This document shows, one piece after another, positions 1 through 9,486 of a DNA stretch of 64,000 nt. The stretch covers positions 1,178,001-1,242,000 of the forward strand of contig NZ_QXTF01000001.1 of NCBI RefSeq assembly GCF_003583725.1. The letters run 5' to 3'. Within the stretch, counting starts at the first letter, position 1, and every line of letters starts with the position of its first letter. The notes under the pieces were generated by a model that had not been told where the DNA came from, ran no database searches, and was given only the letters and a program-made list of their open reading frames with translations. The DNA is from Sphingomonas edaphi (lineage in GTDB: Bacteria > Pseudomonadota > Alphaproteobacteria > Sphingomonadales > Sphingomonadaceae). The position numbers and the translations under genes were made by a program.

Positions 1-1
1 G

Positions 2-304
2 GGTTTCGCGGCCATAGTAAAGTCGCGGCTATTGCACCGCATCCTTGGCCATCCCGTCTCTGGCTGGCGCTGGCCCCTCATCTGGGCGGCCGCGGCCGCG
101 ATGGCCATCGGCCAGCTGGTCATCATGCTCCCTGAATGGGCGGAACTTGTGATCGGGATCCCCGCCATTCTCGCGGCCTTCGGCGCGGTTATGTGGGTCA
201 AGGGATTCGGTCCGCAGGACCGCGAGCTGTTCAAGATGCGCAAAGCTGACATCGACGAACTGTCGCTGCCCGACCCCAGCACGGGCGGGGACGCGCCGAG
301 GTAG
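2..304 (+). CDS. C-terminal end of an integral membrane protein, possibly a polysaccharide flippase (partial)
   Basis: The reading frame is open from the window edge to a TAG at 302-304, so only the last ~100 residues are present; a TTG at 32 is available but need not be the start. Two hydrophobic stretches are visible (around WPLIWAAAAAMAIG and VIGIPAILAAFGAVMW), followed by a charged cytosolic tail with GFGPQDRELF and an acidic end. This kind of tail resembles the C-terminus of sphingomonad polysaccharide flippase (Wzx-like) proteins, but that is recall rather than a motif match. It converges on purH with an 18-base gap. The function is uncertain. Confidence 0.5.
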   Translation, partial: GFAAIVKSRLLHRILGHPVSGWRWPLIWAAAAAMAIGQLVIMLPEWAELVIGIPAILAAFGAVMWVKGFGPQDRELFKMRKADIDELSLPDPSTGGDAPR

Positions 305-322
305 GTTCGCCTCACCTGCCAG

Positions 323-1912
323 CTAGTGGCGGAAGTGGCGCATCCCGGTGAAGACCATCGCCAGCCCCGCCTCATCGGCGGCGGCGATCACCTCGTCGTC
401 ACGGATCGAGCCGCCCGGCTGGATGACCGCCGTGGCGCCTGCCTCGACCGTGGCGAGCAGACCGTCGGCAAAGGGGAAAAATGCGTCGGATGCGACGGCC
501 GATCCTAGCGTCCGCGGATTGGCCCAGCCATATTTCTCTGCTGCCTCTCGCGCCTTGATCGCGGCGATCCGTGCGGAATCGCGCCGGTTCATCTGGCCGG
601 CACCGATGCCGGCGGTGATACCATTCTTGGCATAAACGATGGCGTTCGACTTCACATGTTTGGCGACGGTCCAAGCGAAAAGGCAATCTTCGAATTCTTG
701 TTCGGTCGGGGCTCGCCTTGTGACGACCTTCAGCATGTCGCGGGTGACATGACCATTGTCACGGTCCTGGACCAAGATGCCGCCGGCGATGACGGCAATC
801 GACTGGCCCGGCCGCTTGGGATCGGGCAAGCCGTCGGTAAGTAGCAGACGCAGATTCTTCTTGCGCGCAAACACGGCCTTCGCGCCGTCGCTGGCACCCG
901 GGGCGACCACCACCTCGGTGAAGATGTCAGCGATCGCCTCAGCGGTTTCCTCGTCAAGCGGCCGGTTAACGGCGACGATCCCGCCGAAGGCCGAAACACT
1001 GTCGCATTCCAGCGCACCCCGCCATGCATCGATCAGGCTGTCGCCGCTCGCCACACCGCACGGGTTGGCGTGCTTGACGATAACCACGGTCGGCGGGCCG
1101 TCCCGGAACTCCGCCGCCAGTTCCAGCGCAGCGCTAGCATCGTTAAGGTTGTTGTAGCTGAGCTCCTTGCCCTGCACTTGCTCGGCCTGCGCGATGCCTG
1201 CCGAGTGCGGCCCCGCCGGAATGTAGAGCGCGGCCTGCTGATGCGGGTTTTCGCCGTAGCGAAGCGGCATGACAAGCTTGCTGGAGCTGGCCCACAGCTT
1301 CGGCCAGCGCTCGCCCTGGTCGGCATAGGCGAACCATTGCGAAATCATGGCGTCATAAGCGGCGGTCAGCGCATAGGCCTTGGCCGCCAGTTTCCGGCGG
1401 AAATCAAGGCTGGTTCCGCCCCGACCGTTCACTTCCTCGATCAATTCGGCATAGTCACTAGGATCGGTAACGATCGCGACATGGGCATGGTTCTTGGCGG
1501 CGGAGCGGACCATCGACGGGCCGCCGATGTCGATATTCTCGATGATCTCGTCACGCGGCGCGCCCTTCGCCACGGTGGATTCGAACGGGTAAAGATTGAC
1601 CACGACCAGATCGATGGCGGCGATGGCATGCTCTTCCATCGCGGCGACATGCTCGGCATTGTCGCGCACCGCCAGCAGGCCGCCGTGGACCTTGGGGTGG
1701 AGTGTCTTCACCCGCCCGTCCATCATCTCCGGAAAGCCGGTGAGGTCGCTGATATCGCGAACCTCAACGCCGAGTTCGCGCAGCTTCGCCGCCGTTCCGC
1801 CGGTAGAGACGATTTCTACCCCAGCCCGGCCGAGGGCCGCGGCCAGTTCATCCAGCCCAGATTTGTCGGAAAGCGAAATAAGAGCCCGGCGGATGGGCAC
1901 GATCGCGGTCAT
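323..1912 (-). CDS. purH: Bifunctional AICAR transformylase / IMP cyclohydrolase
   Basis: Catalyses the last two steps of de novo purine synthesis, formylation of AICAR and ring closure to IMP, in the cytosol. The 529-residue product matches the usual family length. The N-terminal cyclohydrolase (MGS-like) domain carries [13 protein letters not shown] and [15 protein letters not shown] (residues 64-78). The C-terminal transformylase domain carries VKHANPCG, with the catalytic Lys280-His281 pair, and [10 protein letters not shown] near the end. The frame stays open upstream to 2092, but the ATG at 1912 gives the canonical N-terminus [17 protein letters not shown]. It lies 13 bases downstream of the heparinase-like gene and is probably co-transcribed with rpe. 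Confidence 0.97.
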   Translation of the reverse strand: MTAIVPIRRALISLSDKSGLDELAAALGRAGVEIVSTGGTAAKLRELGVEVRDISDLTGFPEMMDGRVKTLHPKVHGGLLAVRDNAEHVAAMEEHAIAAIDLVVVNLYPFESTVAKGAPRDEIIENIDIGGPSMVRSAAKNHAHVAIVTDPSDYAELIEEVNGRGGTSLDFRRKLAAKAYALTAAYDAMISQWFAYADQGERWPKLWASSSKLVMPLRYGENPHQQAALYIPAGPHSAGIAQAEQVQGKELSYNNLNDASAALELAAEFRDGPPTVVIVKHANPCGVASGDSLIDAWRGALECDSVSAFGGIVAVNRPLDEETAEAIADIFTEVVVAPGASDGAKAVFARKKNLRLLLTDGLPDPKRPGQSIAVIAGGILVQDRDNGHVTRDMLKVVTRRAPTEQEFEDCLFAWTVAKHVKSNAIVYAKNGITAGIGAGQMNRRDSARIAAIKAREAAEKYGWANPRTLGSAVASDAFFPFADGLLATVEAGATAVIQPGGSIRDDEVIAAADEAGLAMVFTGMRHFRH

Positions 1913-1925
1913 TGGAATAGTCCTT

Positions 1926-3560
1926 TTAGCTGGAGCGGCGGAACTGCCAGGCGATTTCCCCGCCGACGCCGGAGATCTCCCCGACAACGACAAGCTGAAG
2001 CGTCGGCACGGGCTGCCCCCGGCCATCAATGAACAGGCTTTCCTCGACCTGCAGCATGGCGCCGCGGCAGCGGAAATTCCAAGGCGGCGCACCGGTCGAG
2101 CGGAGAATGGCGCCCATGCCGTCGGCGGTCACGGTCGCCTCGACGCCCGGCGCGAGGTGGAAGCGTATGGCGTAGGGCGCGGCCTCTCGAATCTTGCGGC
2201 GGCCGCGGGCCACCAGCCGGTCTTCGCCGCGCAGTTCCTTACCATCGTTGCCTAGGCTGATGCGACGCTGATGGATCAATCCGAACCCTTTGACATAGCC
2301 GTCGTGCGACGCCTCAAGGCGCGAGCAGTCATTATCCTCGCTGCGCTCGATGCCGACGTCGGCGACCCCTTTGCCGAGGCTGCCGTCGGGCAGAATCGCG
2401 GTCGAATTGGTGTCACTGAGCACTAAGGTCGAGTGGGCAGCGGTGGTGCGCAGCGCCTGCACGAGCTCGTCCGGAAGCTCCGTCGGCACAGGACCTGGGC
2501 CCCCGCAATTGACCACCATCCGCTGCGCGCCGTCGCTCATTTCAAGGGCAAGAGTGGAGGCGCAGCCCATCGCTGCCATTTTTGGCGGGGGGGGCGGCGC
2601 AGCATCGACGACGACGATGGTGCCGAGCGCGCTGAGCCGATGATACCCCCAGCCCCGGGCCGCGCGTAGCGGGCGGGCGCGCATGCCGCAGCCTTCAACC
2701 AGCGCCGAAAGCCGCGCAGAATCGCCTGGGTTGCCGCCCTGCCAGCTGGACAGCGCATTGTCGCCCATGGTGACGCCGTGAAGCGCGGCCAGGGCGGCTG
2801 CTGCGGTGTTCTCAAGCGATTCCGGCGGCGCCTGCTTCGCCGCGAAATAGGCGGCGCGGACGAGACCCAGCCGGTCGACCAGCAGCATCTGTTCCAGCGG
2901 CGAGCGGCTCATCAGCCCGCCGTCCTCGAACTGGGCGCCGGACAATGACCGCATCAACCCGGATTCGCTTCGTGACAAGCGACCAAGGCCGCCCTGCAGC
3001 GTCAGCGATCCCACCACCGCGCCAGCCCAGGCCGTGATGCGGTGAAGGCCCGGCGGTGCCTTGTCGGCATGCGCGTCGAGATGGCGCGCTCCCTTCGCCA
3101 GTGTGTTGAGTAGGGCCGAGCGATAACCACCGTCGCGGCTTGAAAGGATGTAGGGCGCATAGGCAGTCCAGAAAAGGATCCGCTCGCCCCACAATTCGGG
3201 CGCCCAGGCGTTATCGATGCGAGTGCCATGGGCAATTAGCCAGCGGCCGGCGATTGCCTCGGCCAGCCGGGCTCCGCGCTCGCGGCTGGTCGAGGCGGCA
3301 AGGTCCCGCAGCCAGGAAAAGCTCTGGATCTCGCGCGCCAGCGGACCGTGGGTGCCAACTTCGGCGAAATCGATTTCGTTGAGCGCGACGGTGTCGCTAC
3401 CGAGCAGAAACCGCCCGGCCAGCAGCGCGTCGCCGCGGGCGCGATCGCCGATGACATGGTCGCGCGGCACAGCCACGAGCCGGAGCGGCTGGCGCCCCTG
3501 CCCGAACAGGCGCGAGAAGAATGAGCCTCTGGCGAGTTTTCCGACGACGTCGCCGCTCAT
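1926..3560 (-). CDS. Heparinase II/III family protein
   Basis: The 544-residue protein has an alpha-helical N-terminal half ([44 protein letters not shown]) and a beta-rich C-terminal half ([34 protein letters not shown]). This layout is typical of the heparinase II/III-like polysaccharide lyase family. No obvious signal peptide is present. The gene sits between rpe and purH, an arrangement I associate with sphingomonads. Its ATG overlaps the rpe stop in an ATGA quartet (3557-3560), indicating translational coupling. The substrate cannot be inferred; an activity on uronic-acid-containing glycans is only the family prior. Confidence 0.8.
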   Translation of the reverse strand: MSGDVVGKLARGSFFSRLFGQGRQPLRLVAVPRDHVIGDRARGDALLAGRFLLGSDTVALNEIDFAEVGTHGPLAREIQSFSWLRDLAASTSRERGARLAEAIAGRWLIAHGTRIDNAWAPELWGERILFWTAYAPYILSSRDGGYRSALLNTLAKGARHLDAHADKAPPGLHRITAWAGAVVGSLTLQGGLGRLSRSESGLMRSLSGAQFEDGGLMSRSPLEQMLLVDRLGLVRAAYFAAKQAPPESLENTAAAALAALHGVTMGDNALSSWQGGNPGDSARLSALVEGCGMRARPLRAARGWGYHRLSALGTIVVVDAAPPPPPKMAAMGCASTLALEMSDGAQRMVVNCGGPGPVPTELPDELVQALRTTAAHSTLVLSDTNSTAILPDGSLGKGVADVGIERSEDNDCSRLEASHDGYVKGFGLIHQRRISLGNDGKELRGEDRLVARGRRKIREAAPYAIRFHLAPGVEATVTADGMGAILRSTGAPPWNFRCRGAMLQVEESLFIDGRGQPVPTLQLVVVGEISGVGGEIAWQFRRSS

Positions 3561-4219
3561 GCCCCTCCCCGGAGAGCAGCGATGTTGGCGGCATACTGAT
3601 CGGAACCGCCACGGAAGGCTGCTGTGCCGGCGACCAGCGCCGTGGCCCCCGCATCGATCGCCTGCGGCGCTGTCGCGGGATCGATGCCGCCATCGACCTC
3701 GATATCGACGACCAAGTCCTTCTTGGCGACCTGGTTGGCGATCGCCTCGATCTTACGCAGCTGACTAGCGATGAACTTCTGCCCACCGAAGCCCGGATTG
3801 ACGCTCATGACGAGGACCAGATCGATCTCTTCGAGCACATAATCCAGCATCTTGGCCGGCGTTGCCGGGTTGAGTGAAACACCCGCCTTCTTGCCGAGCG
3901 CCTTGATGCGCTGGATCGTCCGATGAAGGTGCGGTCCGGCCTCCGGGTGAACCGTGATGATGTCCGCACCGGCCTCCGCGAACGCGTCGAGAAAATTGTC
4001 CACCGGCGAAATCATCAGATGGACGTCGAACGGCTTGTCGCTGTGCGGGCGAAGCGCTTTCACTACCGCCGGCCCGATCGTCAGGTTCGGCACGAAATGG
4101 CCGTCCATCACATCGATGTGGATCCAGTCGGCCCCCGCCCCATCGATCGCTCGTACTTCTTCGCCAAGCTTGGCGAAATCAGCAGACAGGATCGACGGAG
4201 AGATGATGGGAGCGGCCAT
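3557..4219 (-). CDS. rpe: Ribulose-phosphate 3-epimerase
   Basis: Interconverts ribulose 5-phosphate and xylulose 5-phosphate in the pentose phosphate pathway. TIM-barrel signatures are clear: [16 protein letters not shown] at the N-terminus, [17 protein letters not shown] with the metal-ligand His and Asp, [13 protein letters not shown], and VDGGI near the phosphate-binding end. From the ATG at 4219 the product is 220 residues; an in-frame ATG at 4228 would add three residues, and a longer open frame to 4297 is unlikely. No strong Shine-Dalgarno sequence separates the two. It is first in the leftward unit rpe, heparinase-like, purH and is divergent from the serine hydrolase. Confidence 0.95.
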   Translation of the reverse strand: MAAPIISPSILSADFAKLGEEVRAIDGAGADWIHIDVMDGHFVPNLTIGPAVVKALRPHSDKPFDVHLMISPVDNFLDAFAEAGADIITVHPEAGPHLHRTIQRIKALGKKAGVSLNPATPAKMLDYVLEEIDLVLVMSVNPGFGGQKFIASQLRKIEAIANQVAKKDLVVDIEVDGGIDPATAPQAIDAGATALVAGTAAFRGGSDQYAANIAALRGGA

Positions 4220-4272
4220 GTGGGCCATTAGACGGGATAATGCCCGTTGGACAAGGTGGCGGCATCGCTCGC

Positions 4273-4301
4273 TTGACCGAATGCGTATTGTTCGCATAAC
4301 A
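4273..4301 (+). promoter_or_regulatory. Candidate sigma-70-like promoter for the serine hydrolase gene
   Basis: TTGACC at 4273-4278 is followed after 17 bases by ATAACA at 4296-4301, placing a start point only about 20 bases before the ATG at 4327. The -35 is good and the -10 is poor. The Shine-Dalgarno AGGAAGGA at 4313-4320 would be in the leader. Confidence 0.3.
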
Positions 4302-4326
4302 CACCTCCCGACAGGAAGGACCGATT

Positions 4327-5976
4327 ATGAAGAGCTTGGCGATGGCCGCCTCGGCGGCACTGACAATGGCCTCACCGGCGGACGCGGTGCCGGCAGATTT
4401 CGCGAAAAAGGCCGAGGCGCTGCTCAACCATTCCTATCCGGCGGACGGACCCGGCGCGGCGGTGATCGTCGTTGATGAAGGCAAGACGGTATTCGCATCG
4501 GGCCGCGGGCTCGCCGACGTCGAGGGGAAAAAGCCGATCGGTACAGGCACGGTCTTTCGCATGGGATCGATCACCAAGCAGTTCAGCGCCGCGATCATCC
4601 TGCAGCTGGCGGCCGAGGGTAAGTTGTCGCTGGACGACAAGCTATCGAAGTACCTGCCCGATTATCCCATGCCGGGCGCCAATGCGACGGTGACGCAGCT
4701 GCTGAACCACACGGTCGGCGTGCAGTCCTACACCGGAATCCCGGGCTGGATGTCGGAAAAGAACACGGCGAGGGAATTTACGACGGAGCAAATGATCGCC
4801 GAGTTCAGCAACCTGCCGTCGCCGTCGAAGCCCGGTGAGCGGTTCGACTATAACAACAGCGGTTATGTGCTCGTCGGCGCGATCATCGAGAAGGTGACCG
4901 GCAAGCCCTGGCACCGGGCGGTGGAGGAGCGGATCGCCAAGCCGCTGGGCCTAAGTACCATCCGGTATGGGGTGCTGGAAAGCCAGACCTCTGCCATGTC
5001 GAAAGGCTACACCACACGCGATGCGAAGCTTGCCCCGGCGCAGGTCATACACATGAGCGTACCGCATGCAGCCGGCGCGCTGATCGGATCGGTCGAGGAC
5101 CTGGCGAAATGGAATGCCGCGCTTCACGCCGGTAAGGTGGTGCCGAAACCCTATTATGAGCGCATGATCGCGCCGACCAAGTTAGCGTCGGGAGACAGCC
5201 CGTATGGCTTCGGCTTGGCTAATCGCGAGGTGCGCGGACACAAGGCCGTCGGCCATGGCGGCGGGATCTTCGGCTTCTCCACGGATAGCCTCTATCTGCC
5301 CGACGACGACCTGTTCGTCGCGGTGTTCGCTAATAGCGACGAACCGCAGACCAACCCGGAAATGATGGCGATGCAGCTGGCGGCGCTGGCCATCGGATCG
5401 CCATACCCCGCTTTCCAGCCGGCCAGCATCGACCCCAGCTCTATCGAGGACTGGGTGGGAGTCTATGCCATCGACAATGGCGAGCGGCGCTTCGTTGCGC
5501 GCGAAGGCAAATATTATACACAACGCACCGGCGGGTCGGAACTGGAGGTGATCCCTGCCGGCAACAACCGCTTCTTCTACCGCGACAGTCTGACTTGGTT
5601 TGAGCTGACCAAAGACAAGTCGGGTGCGCCCACGATGTCGATGTACCAGCAAGGTGCGTTGAAGCCGGAGATATCGAGCCGCAGCGGCCCGATACCGCCA
5701 CCAGTTGCGGCGGTCATGGTGCCGAGGGCGACGCTACAGCGATATGCGGGAACCTATTCGTCTCCGATTGGCGCCTTTACTGTCATGTTGCCCGAGGAGG
5801 GGCCAATGATGGTCCAACTGGCAGGACAAAAGCCGATCCCAGTCGAGGCGGTCAGCGAGACCGAGTTTCGCACGGTCGGGGTCGATGCCCGGATAGCATT
5901 TCAGGTCGACGGCCATAAGGTCAGCGGGCTAACGCTTAAGCAGGGTGGCCGCGAGCTTCCTGCAAAGCGCGACTAG
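4327..5976 (+). CDS. Secreted serine hydrolase of the class C beta-lactamase / AmpH-like family
   Basis: A short signal peptide (residues 1-20, ending SPADA) precedes a beta-lactamase-family domain. Visible motifs are the nucleophile motif Ser81-Ile-Thr-Lys84 in MGSITKQF, Tyr175-Asn-Asn177 in FDYNNSGY in place of the usual YxN, and His310-Gly-Gly-Gly in GHGGGIFGF as the third box. A C-terminal region from about residue 370 (EDWVGVYAIDNGERRF, LQRYAGTYSSPIG) looks like the beta-barrel extension found in many periplasmic serine hydrolases. Start is ATG with AGGAAGGA six bases upstream. It is monocistronic, convergent with rsmB, sharing a CTAG for both stops. Peptidase or esterase activity is more likely than antibiotic resistance, but that is inference. 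Confidence 0.85.
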   Translation: MKSLAMAASAALTMASPADAVPADFAKKAEALLNHSYPADGPGAAVIVVDEGKTVFASGRGLADVEGKKPIGTGTVFRMGSITKQFSAAIILQLAAEGKLSLDDKLSKYLPDYPMPGANATVTQLLNHTVGVQSYTGIPGWMSEKNTAREFTTEQMIAEFSNLPSPSKPGERFDYNNSGYVLVGAIIEKVTGKPWHRAVEERIAKPLGLSTIRYGVLESQTSAMSKGYTTRDAKLAPAQVIHMSVPHAAGALIGSVEDLAKWNAALHAGKVVPKPYYERMIAPTKLASGDSPYGFGLANREVRGHKAVGHGGGIFGFSTDSLYLPDDDLFVAVFANSDEPQTNPEMMAMQLAALAIGSPYPAFQPASIDPSSIEDWVGVYAIDNGERRFVAREGKYYTQRTGGSELEVIPAGNNRFFYRDSLTWFELTKDKSGAPTMSMYQQGALKPEISSRSGPIPPPVAAVMVPRATLQRYAGTYSSPIGAFTVMLPEEGPMMVQLAGQKPIPVEAVSETEFRTVGVDARIAFQVDGHKVSGLTLKQGGRELPAKRD

Positions 5977-7229
5977 GAGCGGACGAGGCGGGCGACGAAA
6001 AAGCCATCGAGCCCGCCTTGGTCCGCCAGCATGCCCGGCAAAACGCGCAGCCAGCCGCGTGCATGTGGCGTCACGCCTTCAACCAATTGCGGCGCGGGCT
6101 CCAGCCGATAGTCGGTCCGCCCGACGAGGAAGGCATCGATGCGTTCCTCGCCTTCCTGGGGCTCGAGGCTGCACACCGCGTATACAAGCGAACCGCCCGG
6201 CCTTACCCAGTCGGCCGCCCGGTCTAGTAGCTTGGCCTGCAGGTCGGCGCTTGCGGCGATGATCGACGGGCGAGCGCGATAGAGGACTTCGGGATGGCGG
6301 CGGAAGGTGCCGGTCGCCGAGCAGGGAGCGTCCAGAAGGACGGCGTCGAATGCCTCCGACGGCTGCCAGTCTAAGGCGTCGGCAACTACGGTTTCCGCCT
6401 TGAGACCCGTCCGTGAAAGATTGGCGGCCAGTCGTGCCAGACGACTTTCCGAGCGGTCCAGTGCAATCACGTCGTGCCCGGCGGCGGCCAGCTGCATCGT
6501 CTTACCGCCCGGAGCGGCGCACGCGTCCAATACCCGCACCGCGGCCGCTGGAACGAGCCGCGCGGGTATCGAGGACGCGAGGTCCTGCACCCACCAGCCG
6601 CCATCGCCGAAGCCCGGCAAGTCAGTCACCGCGCCATGATGGTTGAGGCGGCGATGGCGCGGCGCGAGTGGGATTCCTAGCGGATAGGAGTCGCAGACTG
6701 CGTCGCTTGCGAAGCTGAGATCGAGCGCCGGGCGGTGGGCAATCGCGCTCCGAGCGGCCATTACGACCTCTTCGCCCCAGGCGGCTCCCCAGCGCTGCTC
6801 GACCGCCGCCGGCAGGCGAGGCTCGGTGAGTTCGGGCAATCCCTTTCTGAGCAGGGTGCCGAGGACGCCGTGCACCAAACGGCGCGGACCGCCGTCGACC
6901 AGGGGGAGCGCGGTCGCCACCAACGCATGGTCCGGGGTGTCGAGCCCAACCTTTTGCGCAAGCGCGAGCCGCAACACCATGCGCGCCTTGCTGTCTTCCG
7001 GAAGTGGCTGACGGGTGACGCCGTCGATCAGTTCATCAAGGTTCGGAAGGCGTCGAAGCGTCTCGCCCGCAATGGCGCTTGCCAACGCAGCGTCCGCGGG
7101 AGGGAGGCCGCGCGCATGCTGGGCCGCATTGTCCATCGTCTGCGCCTTTCGCAGGACGGAATCGAGGATGCGAAGCGCGGCCCTGCGAGCGGCGAGTCCT
7201 TCGGTCGAGTTGCTGTCCGGGCTTGGCAC
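5973..7229 (-). CDS. rsmB: RsmB/NOP-family rRNA (cytosine-C5) methyltransferase
   Basis: The 418-residue protein has an N-terminal NusB-like helical domain (residues 15-150) followed by a Rossmann methyltransferase domain. SAM-binding motif I is DACAAPGGKT at residues 235-244. Motif IV is LLDAPCSATGT with Asp300 and Cys303. Motif VI is AVCSLEPQEGEE with the nucleophile Cys353. In Escherichia coli the family enzyme methylates C967 of 16S rRNA. The end RLVRS is short compared with enterobacterial RsmB but normal for this branch. It is divergent from the DUF1674 gene, with about 30 bases for both promoters. Confidence 0.92.
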   Translation of the reverse strand: MPSPDSNSTEGLAARRAALRILDSVLRKAQTMDNAAQHARGLPPADAALASAIAGETLRRLPNLDELIDGVTRQPLPEDSKARMVLRLALAQKVGLDTPDHALVATALPLVDGGPRRLVHGVLGTLLRKGLPELTEPRLPAAVEQRWGAAWGEEVVMAARSAIAHRPALDLSFASDAVCDSYPLGIPLAPRHRRLNHHGAVTDLPGFGDGGWWVQDLASSIPARLVPAAAVRVLDACAAPGGKTMQLAAAGHDVIALDRSESRLARLAANLSRTGLKAETVVADALDWQPSEAFDAVLLDAPCSATGTFRRHPEVLYRARPSIIAASADLQAKLLDRAADWVRPGGSLVYAVCSLEPQEGEERIDAFLVGRTDYRLEPAPQLVEGVTPHARGWLRVLPGMLADQGGLDGFFVARLVRS

Positions 7230-7258
7230 GGCGCCCTTTACGCATCATTTGCGCGGAT

Positions 7259-7423
7259 ATGAAACGGCCATCGCATGTGAAGCCGCCGGCGTACCTGACC
7301 AAGTCGCCACCGGTGCCCCAACCTCAGCGGTGCGACTCGCCACCGCCGGCGGGCGAGGAAGATAAGGTCGATCCCACGCGCTACGGCGATTGGGAGAAGA
7401 AGGGTATCGCGGTCGACTTCTAG
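7259..7423 (+). CDS. DUF1674 / succinate dehydrogenase assembly factor 4-like small protein
   Basis: A 54-residue protein that is easily missed because an upstream frame extension hides it. The ATG at 7259 gives MKRPSHVKPP..., and the C-terminus VDPTRYGDWEKKGIAVDF is the diagnostic DUF1674 signature. The family includes mitochondrial SDHAF4, which binds flavinylated SdhA before complex II assembly; that role here is inferred from homology. No sdh genes are in the window. The N-terminal half is proline-rich and low complexity. It is divergent from rsmB, and its TAG shares a CTAG with the gpsA stop. Confidence 0.88.
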   Translation: MKRPSHVKPPAYLTKSPPVPQPQRCDSPPPAGEEDKVDPTRYGDWEKKGIAVDF

Positions 7424-8409
7424 GAGTCTTCGGCGCGCAGCGGGCGGCTGAGCAAAGCTTCGAGGATGGCGTCGACCCCGGCGTCCCCTTTTAGCAGCGC
7501 AGTGACCGCGGCTACGATCGGCATGTCGATCCCGCGTTCATTGGCGATTCGATGCAGGACAGGCGCGGTATGCGCGCCTTCCGCTACCGTGCGGCGATCG
7601 GCCATCAGGTCGGCAGCGCGGCGGCCTTCGCCGATCGCCTTACCGAGCGAGAAGTTGCGGCTGCTGGTCGATGAGCAGGTCAGCACGAGGTCGCCCAAGC
7701 CCGACAGGCCAGCCAGCGTTTCACGCCGCGCGCCCATCGCTAGACCGAAGCGCGTCATTTCCGCGAACCCCCGCGCGATCAGCGCTGCCCTGGCATTTTG
7801 TCCAAGCGCACGCCCCTCGACCACGCCGCAGGCTATGGCGAGGACGTTCTTGACCGCGCCGCCCACTTCGGCTCCGGTGACGTCATCCGTTAGGTAGGTG
7901 CGGAACGTCGGCTGGGTAATGCGTTCGCGCAGCCCTTCGCAGATAATTCCTTCCGCGCAGGCCAGCGTAACGGCTGTCGGCAGCCCAGCGGCAACTTCAT
8001 GGGCGAAGGTCGGGCCGGACAGGACGGCAACCGGTGAGGACGGACAGACTTCGTGCACCACGTCATGGAGCATTTTGCCCGACGATTCCTCGATCCCCTT
8101 GGAGCAGAGCACGAGCGGCATTCCGGGACAGGGCGCCCGGCCGAGCACTGCGCGCATATGCTGCGCTGGAGTTACCACCAGCCAGGCGTCGGCGTCGGAA
8201 AGGTCGGAGAAACTGCTGGTCGCGCGGATCGCAGGGTTGAGTTTCAGGCCCTTAAGGTAAACCGGGTTTTCGTTGATGCGGTTCACCGCCGCCACGACGT
8301 CATCCTCCATCGCCCAGAGAATGGTTTCGCGGCCGCCGGTCGACACGACTTGGGCCAGCGCGGTCCCCCAGGCGCCGCCGCCGATCACCGCCAGCTTCTC
8401 GATGGTCAT
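7420..8409 (-). CDS. gpsA: NAD(P)-dependent glycerol-3-phosphate dehydrogenase
   Basis: Makes sn-glycerol 3-phosphate from dihydroxyacetone phosphate for phospholipid synthesis. The 329-residue product starts with the dinucleotide fold IGGGAWGTALAQV, continues with VVTPAQHMRAVL and LCSKGIEESSG, and carries GAVKNVLAIACGVVEG with the catalytic lysine, then TCSSTSSRNFSLG. All are typical of GpsA. The start ATG overlaps the tsaD stop by four bases (8406-8409), so the two are one operon, tsaD upstream. It converges on DUF1674, sharing the CTAG stop quartet. Confidence 0.95.
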   Translation of the reverse strand: MTIEKLAVIGGGAWGTALAQVVSTGGRETILWAMEDDVVAAVNRINENPVYLKGLKLNPAIRATSSFSDLSDADAWLVVTPAQHMRAVLGRAPCPGMPLVLCSKGIEESSGKMLHDVVHEVCPSSPVAVLSGPTFAHEVAAGLPTAVTLACAEGIICEGLRERITQPTFRTYLTDDVTGAEVGGAVKNVLAIACGVVEGRALGQNARAALIARGFAEMTRFGLAMGARRETLAGLSGLGDLVLTCSSTSSRNFSLGKAIGEGRRAADLMADRRTVAEGAHTAPVLHRIANERGIDMPIVAAVTALLKGDAGVDAILEALLSRPLRAEDS

Positions 8410-9437
8410 GCCTTGGCCCCTGCCCCCCTTACCTTTTCACCCGCCGGATCGAGGGGCCATCGCGCGCGGGCCGGGACGTCCAGCCCGTCGGTCAGTCCCG
8501 CGGCGAGCCGCTCCGCGCCGGCCCAGCCAATCATTGCCGCATTGTCGGTGCACAGCCAGCCAGGCGGAACGGAGAAACGGCGCCCCTCCTCCTCGGCCAG
8601 TTTGCGCAGTGCTTCGCGCACGCTGCTGTTTGCCGCAACGCCGCCCGCGACAACCAGCGCAGGCGCATTAGATACTTCGAGCGCGCGCCGCGTGCGGTCA
8701 ACGAAACAATCGACCACGGCTTGCTGGAAACTGGCGGCAATATCTTCCGGACGATGATCGCCGGTCGCAACCACCCGCTGCACGGCGGCCTTCAGACCCG
8801 CGAAACTGAAATGCGGTTCCTTCGAGCCGACCAGAGGGCGGGGTAATGACACCGCCGCAGGATCACCGTCCTTAGCAAGTGCCTCGACCGCTGGACCGCC
8901 GGGATAGCCGAGGCCGAGCAGCTTGGCCGCCTTGTCGAAAGCTTCGCCCGCGGCATCGTCGATCGTCGTAGCAAGCCGTCGGTATTCGCCGACGCCGCGA
9001 ACCTCGAGCAGCTGGCAATGACCGCCGCTGGCGAGGAGCAGCAGGTAGGGGAAGGCGAGTTGCTTATCGACCAGGCGCGGACTGAGCGCATGGCCTTCGA
9101 GATGATTGACCGCAATCAGCGGCTTTGCAGCCGACAGCGCCAAGCCCTTCCCCGCAAGCAGCCCGACCATGACGCCGCCGATCAGCCCGGGGCCAGCGGT
9201 TGCGGCGATTGCGTCCACTTCGCCGATTGCAATGTCGGCTTCATGCAGCACCTGGCGGACCAGACCCGGTAGGATTTCGATATGCGCGCGGGCGGCGATT
9301 TCGGGAACCACGCCGCCGAACGGCCGGTGCGCATCGTTCTGGCTGACTACTGCCTGCGCAAGGATCTGGCGGTTGCTGTCGACTAATGCGGCAGCGCTGT
9401 CGTCGCACGAGGATTCAAGGGCAAGAATGAGCGCCAT
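8406..9437 (-). CDS. tsaD: tRNA N6-adenosine threonylcarbamoyltransferase
   Basis: TsaD transfers threonylcarbamoyl from TC-AMP to A37 of ANN-decoding tRNAs, with TsaB and TsaE as partners (neither is in this window). The 343-residue product has the ASKHA fold: LALESSCDDSAAAL at the N-terminus, GGVVPEIAARAHIE, the metal-binding AVNHLEGHALSP with two histidines, LLASGGHCQLLEV, and VAGGVAANSSVREAL. The open frame extends to 9617, but the ATG at 9437 gives the canonical start and leaves 49 bases to divergent hemC. It is coupled to gpsA by a 4-base overlap. Confidence 0.95.
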   Translation of the reverse strand: MALILALESSCDDSAAALVDSNRQILAQAVVSQNDAHRPFGGVVPEIAARAHIEILPGLVRQVLHEADIAIGEVDAIAATAGPGLIGGVMVGLLAGKGLALSAAKPLIAVNHLEGHALSPRLVDKQLAFPYLLLLASGGHCQLLEVRGVGEYRRLATTIDDAAGEAFDKAAKLLGLGYPGGPAVEALAKDGDPAAVSLPRPLVGSKEPHFSFAGLKAAVQRVVATGDHRPEDIAASFQQAVVDCFVDRTRRALEVSNAPALVVAGGVAANSSVREALRKLAEEEGRRFSVPPGWLCTDNAAMIGWAGAERLAAGLTDGLDVPARARWPLDPAGEKVRGAGAKA

Positions 9438-9486
9438 CGGACAAGGCCTTTGCCTGAAACCCCGGCTTTGCGCTAGCGCGGGCGCC

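Noticed and set aside
1070-2032. Plus-strand open frame (about 320 codons) opposite purH
   Set aside because: Antisense shadow; purH motifs on the other strand are complete.
4327-5976. Serine hydrolase as an antibiotic-resistance beta-lactamase
   Set aside because: YNN instead of YxN of AmpC, HGGG third box and a C-terminal extension fit the wider peptidase/esterase group; no resistance claim is warranted.
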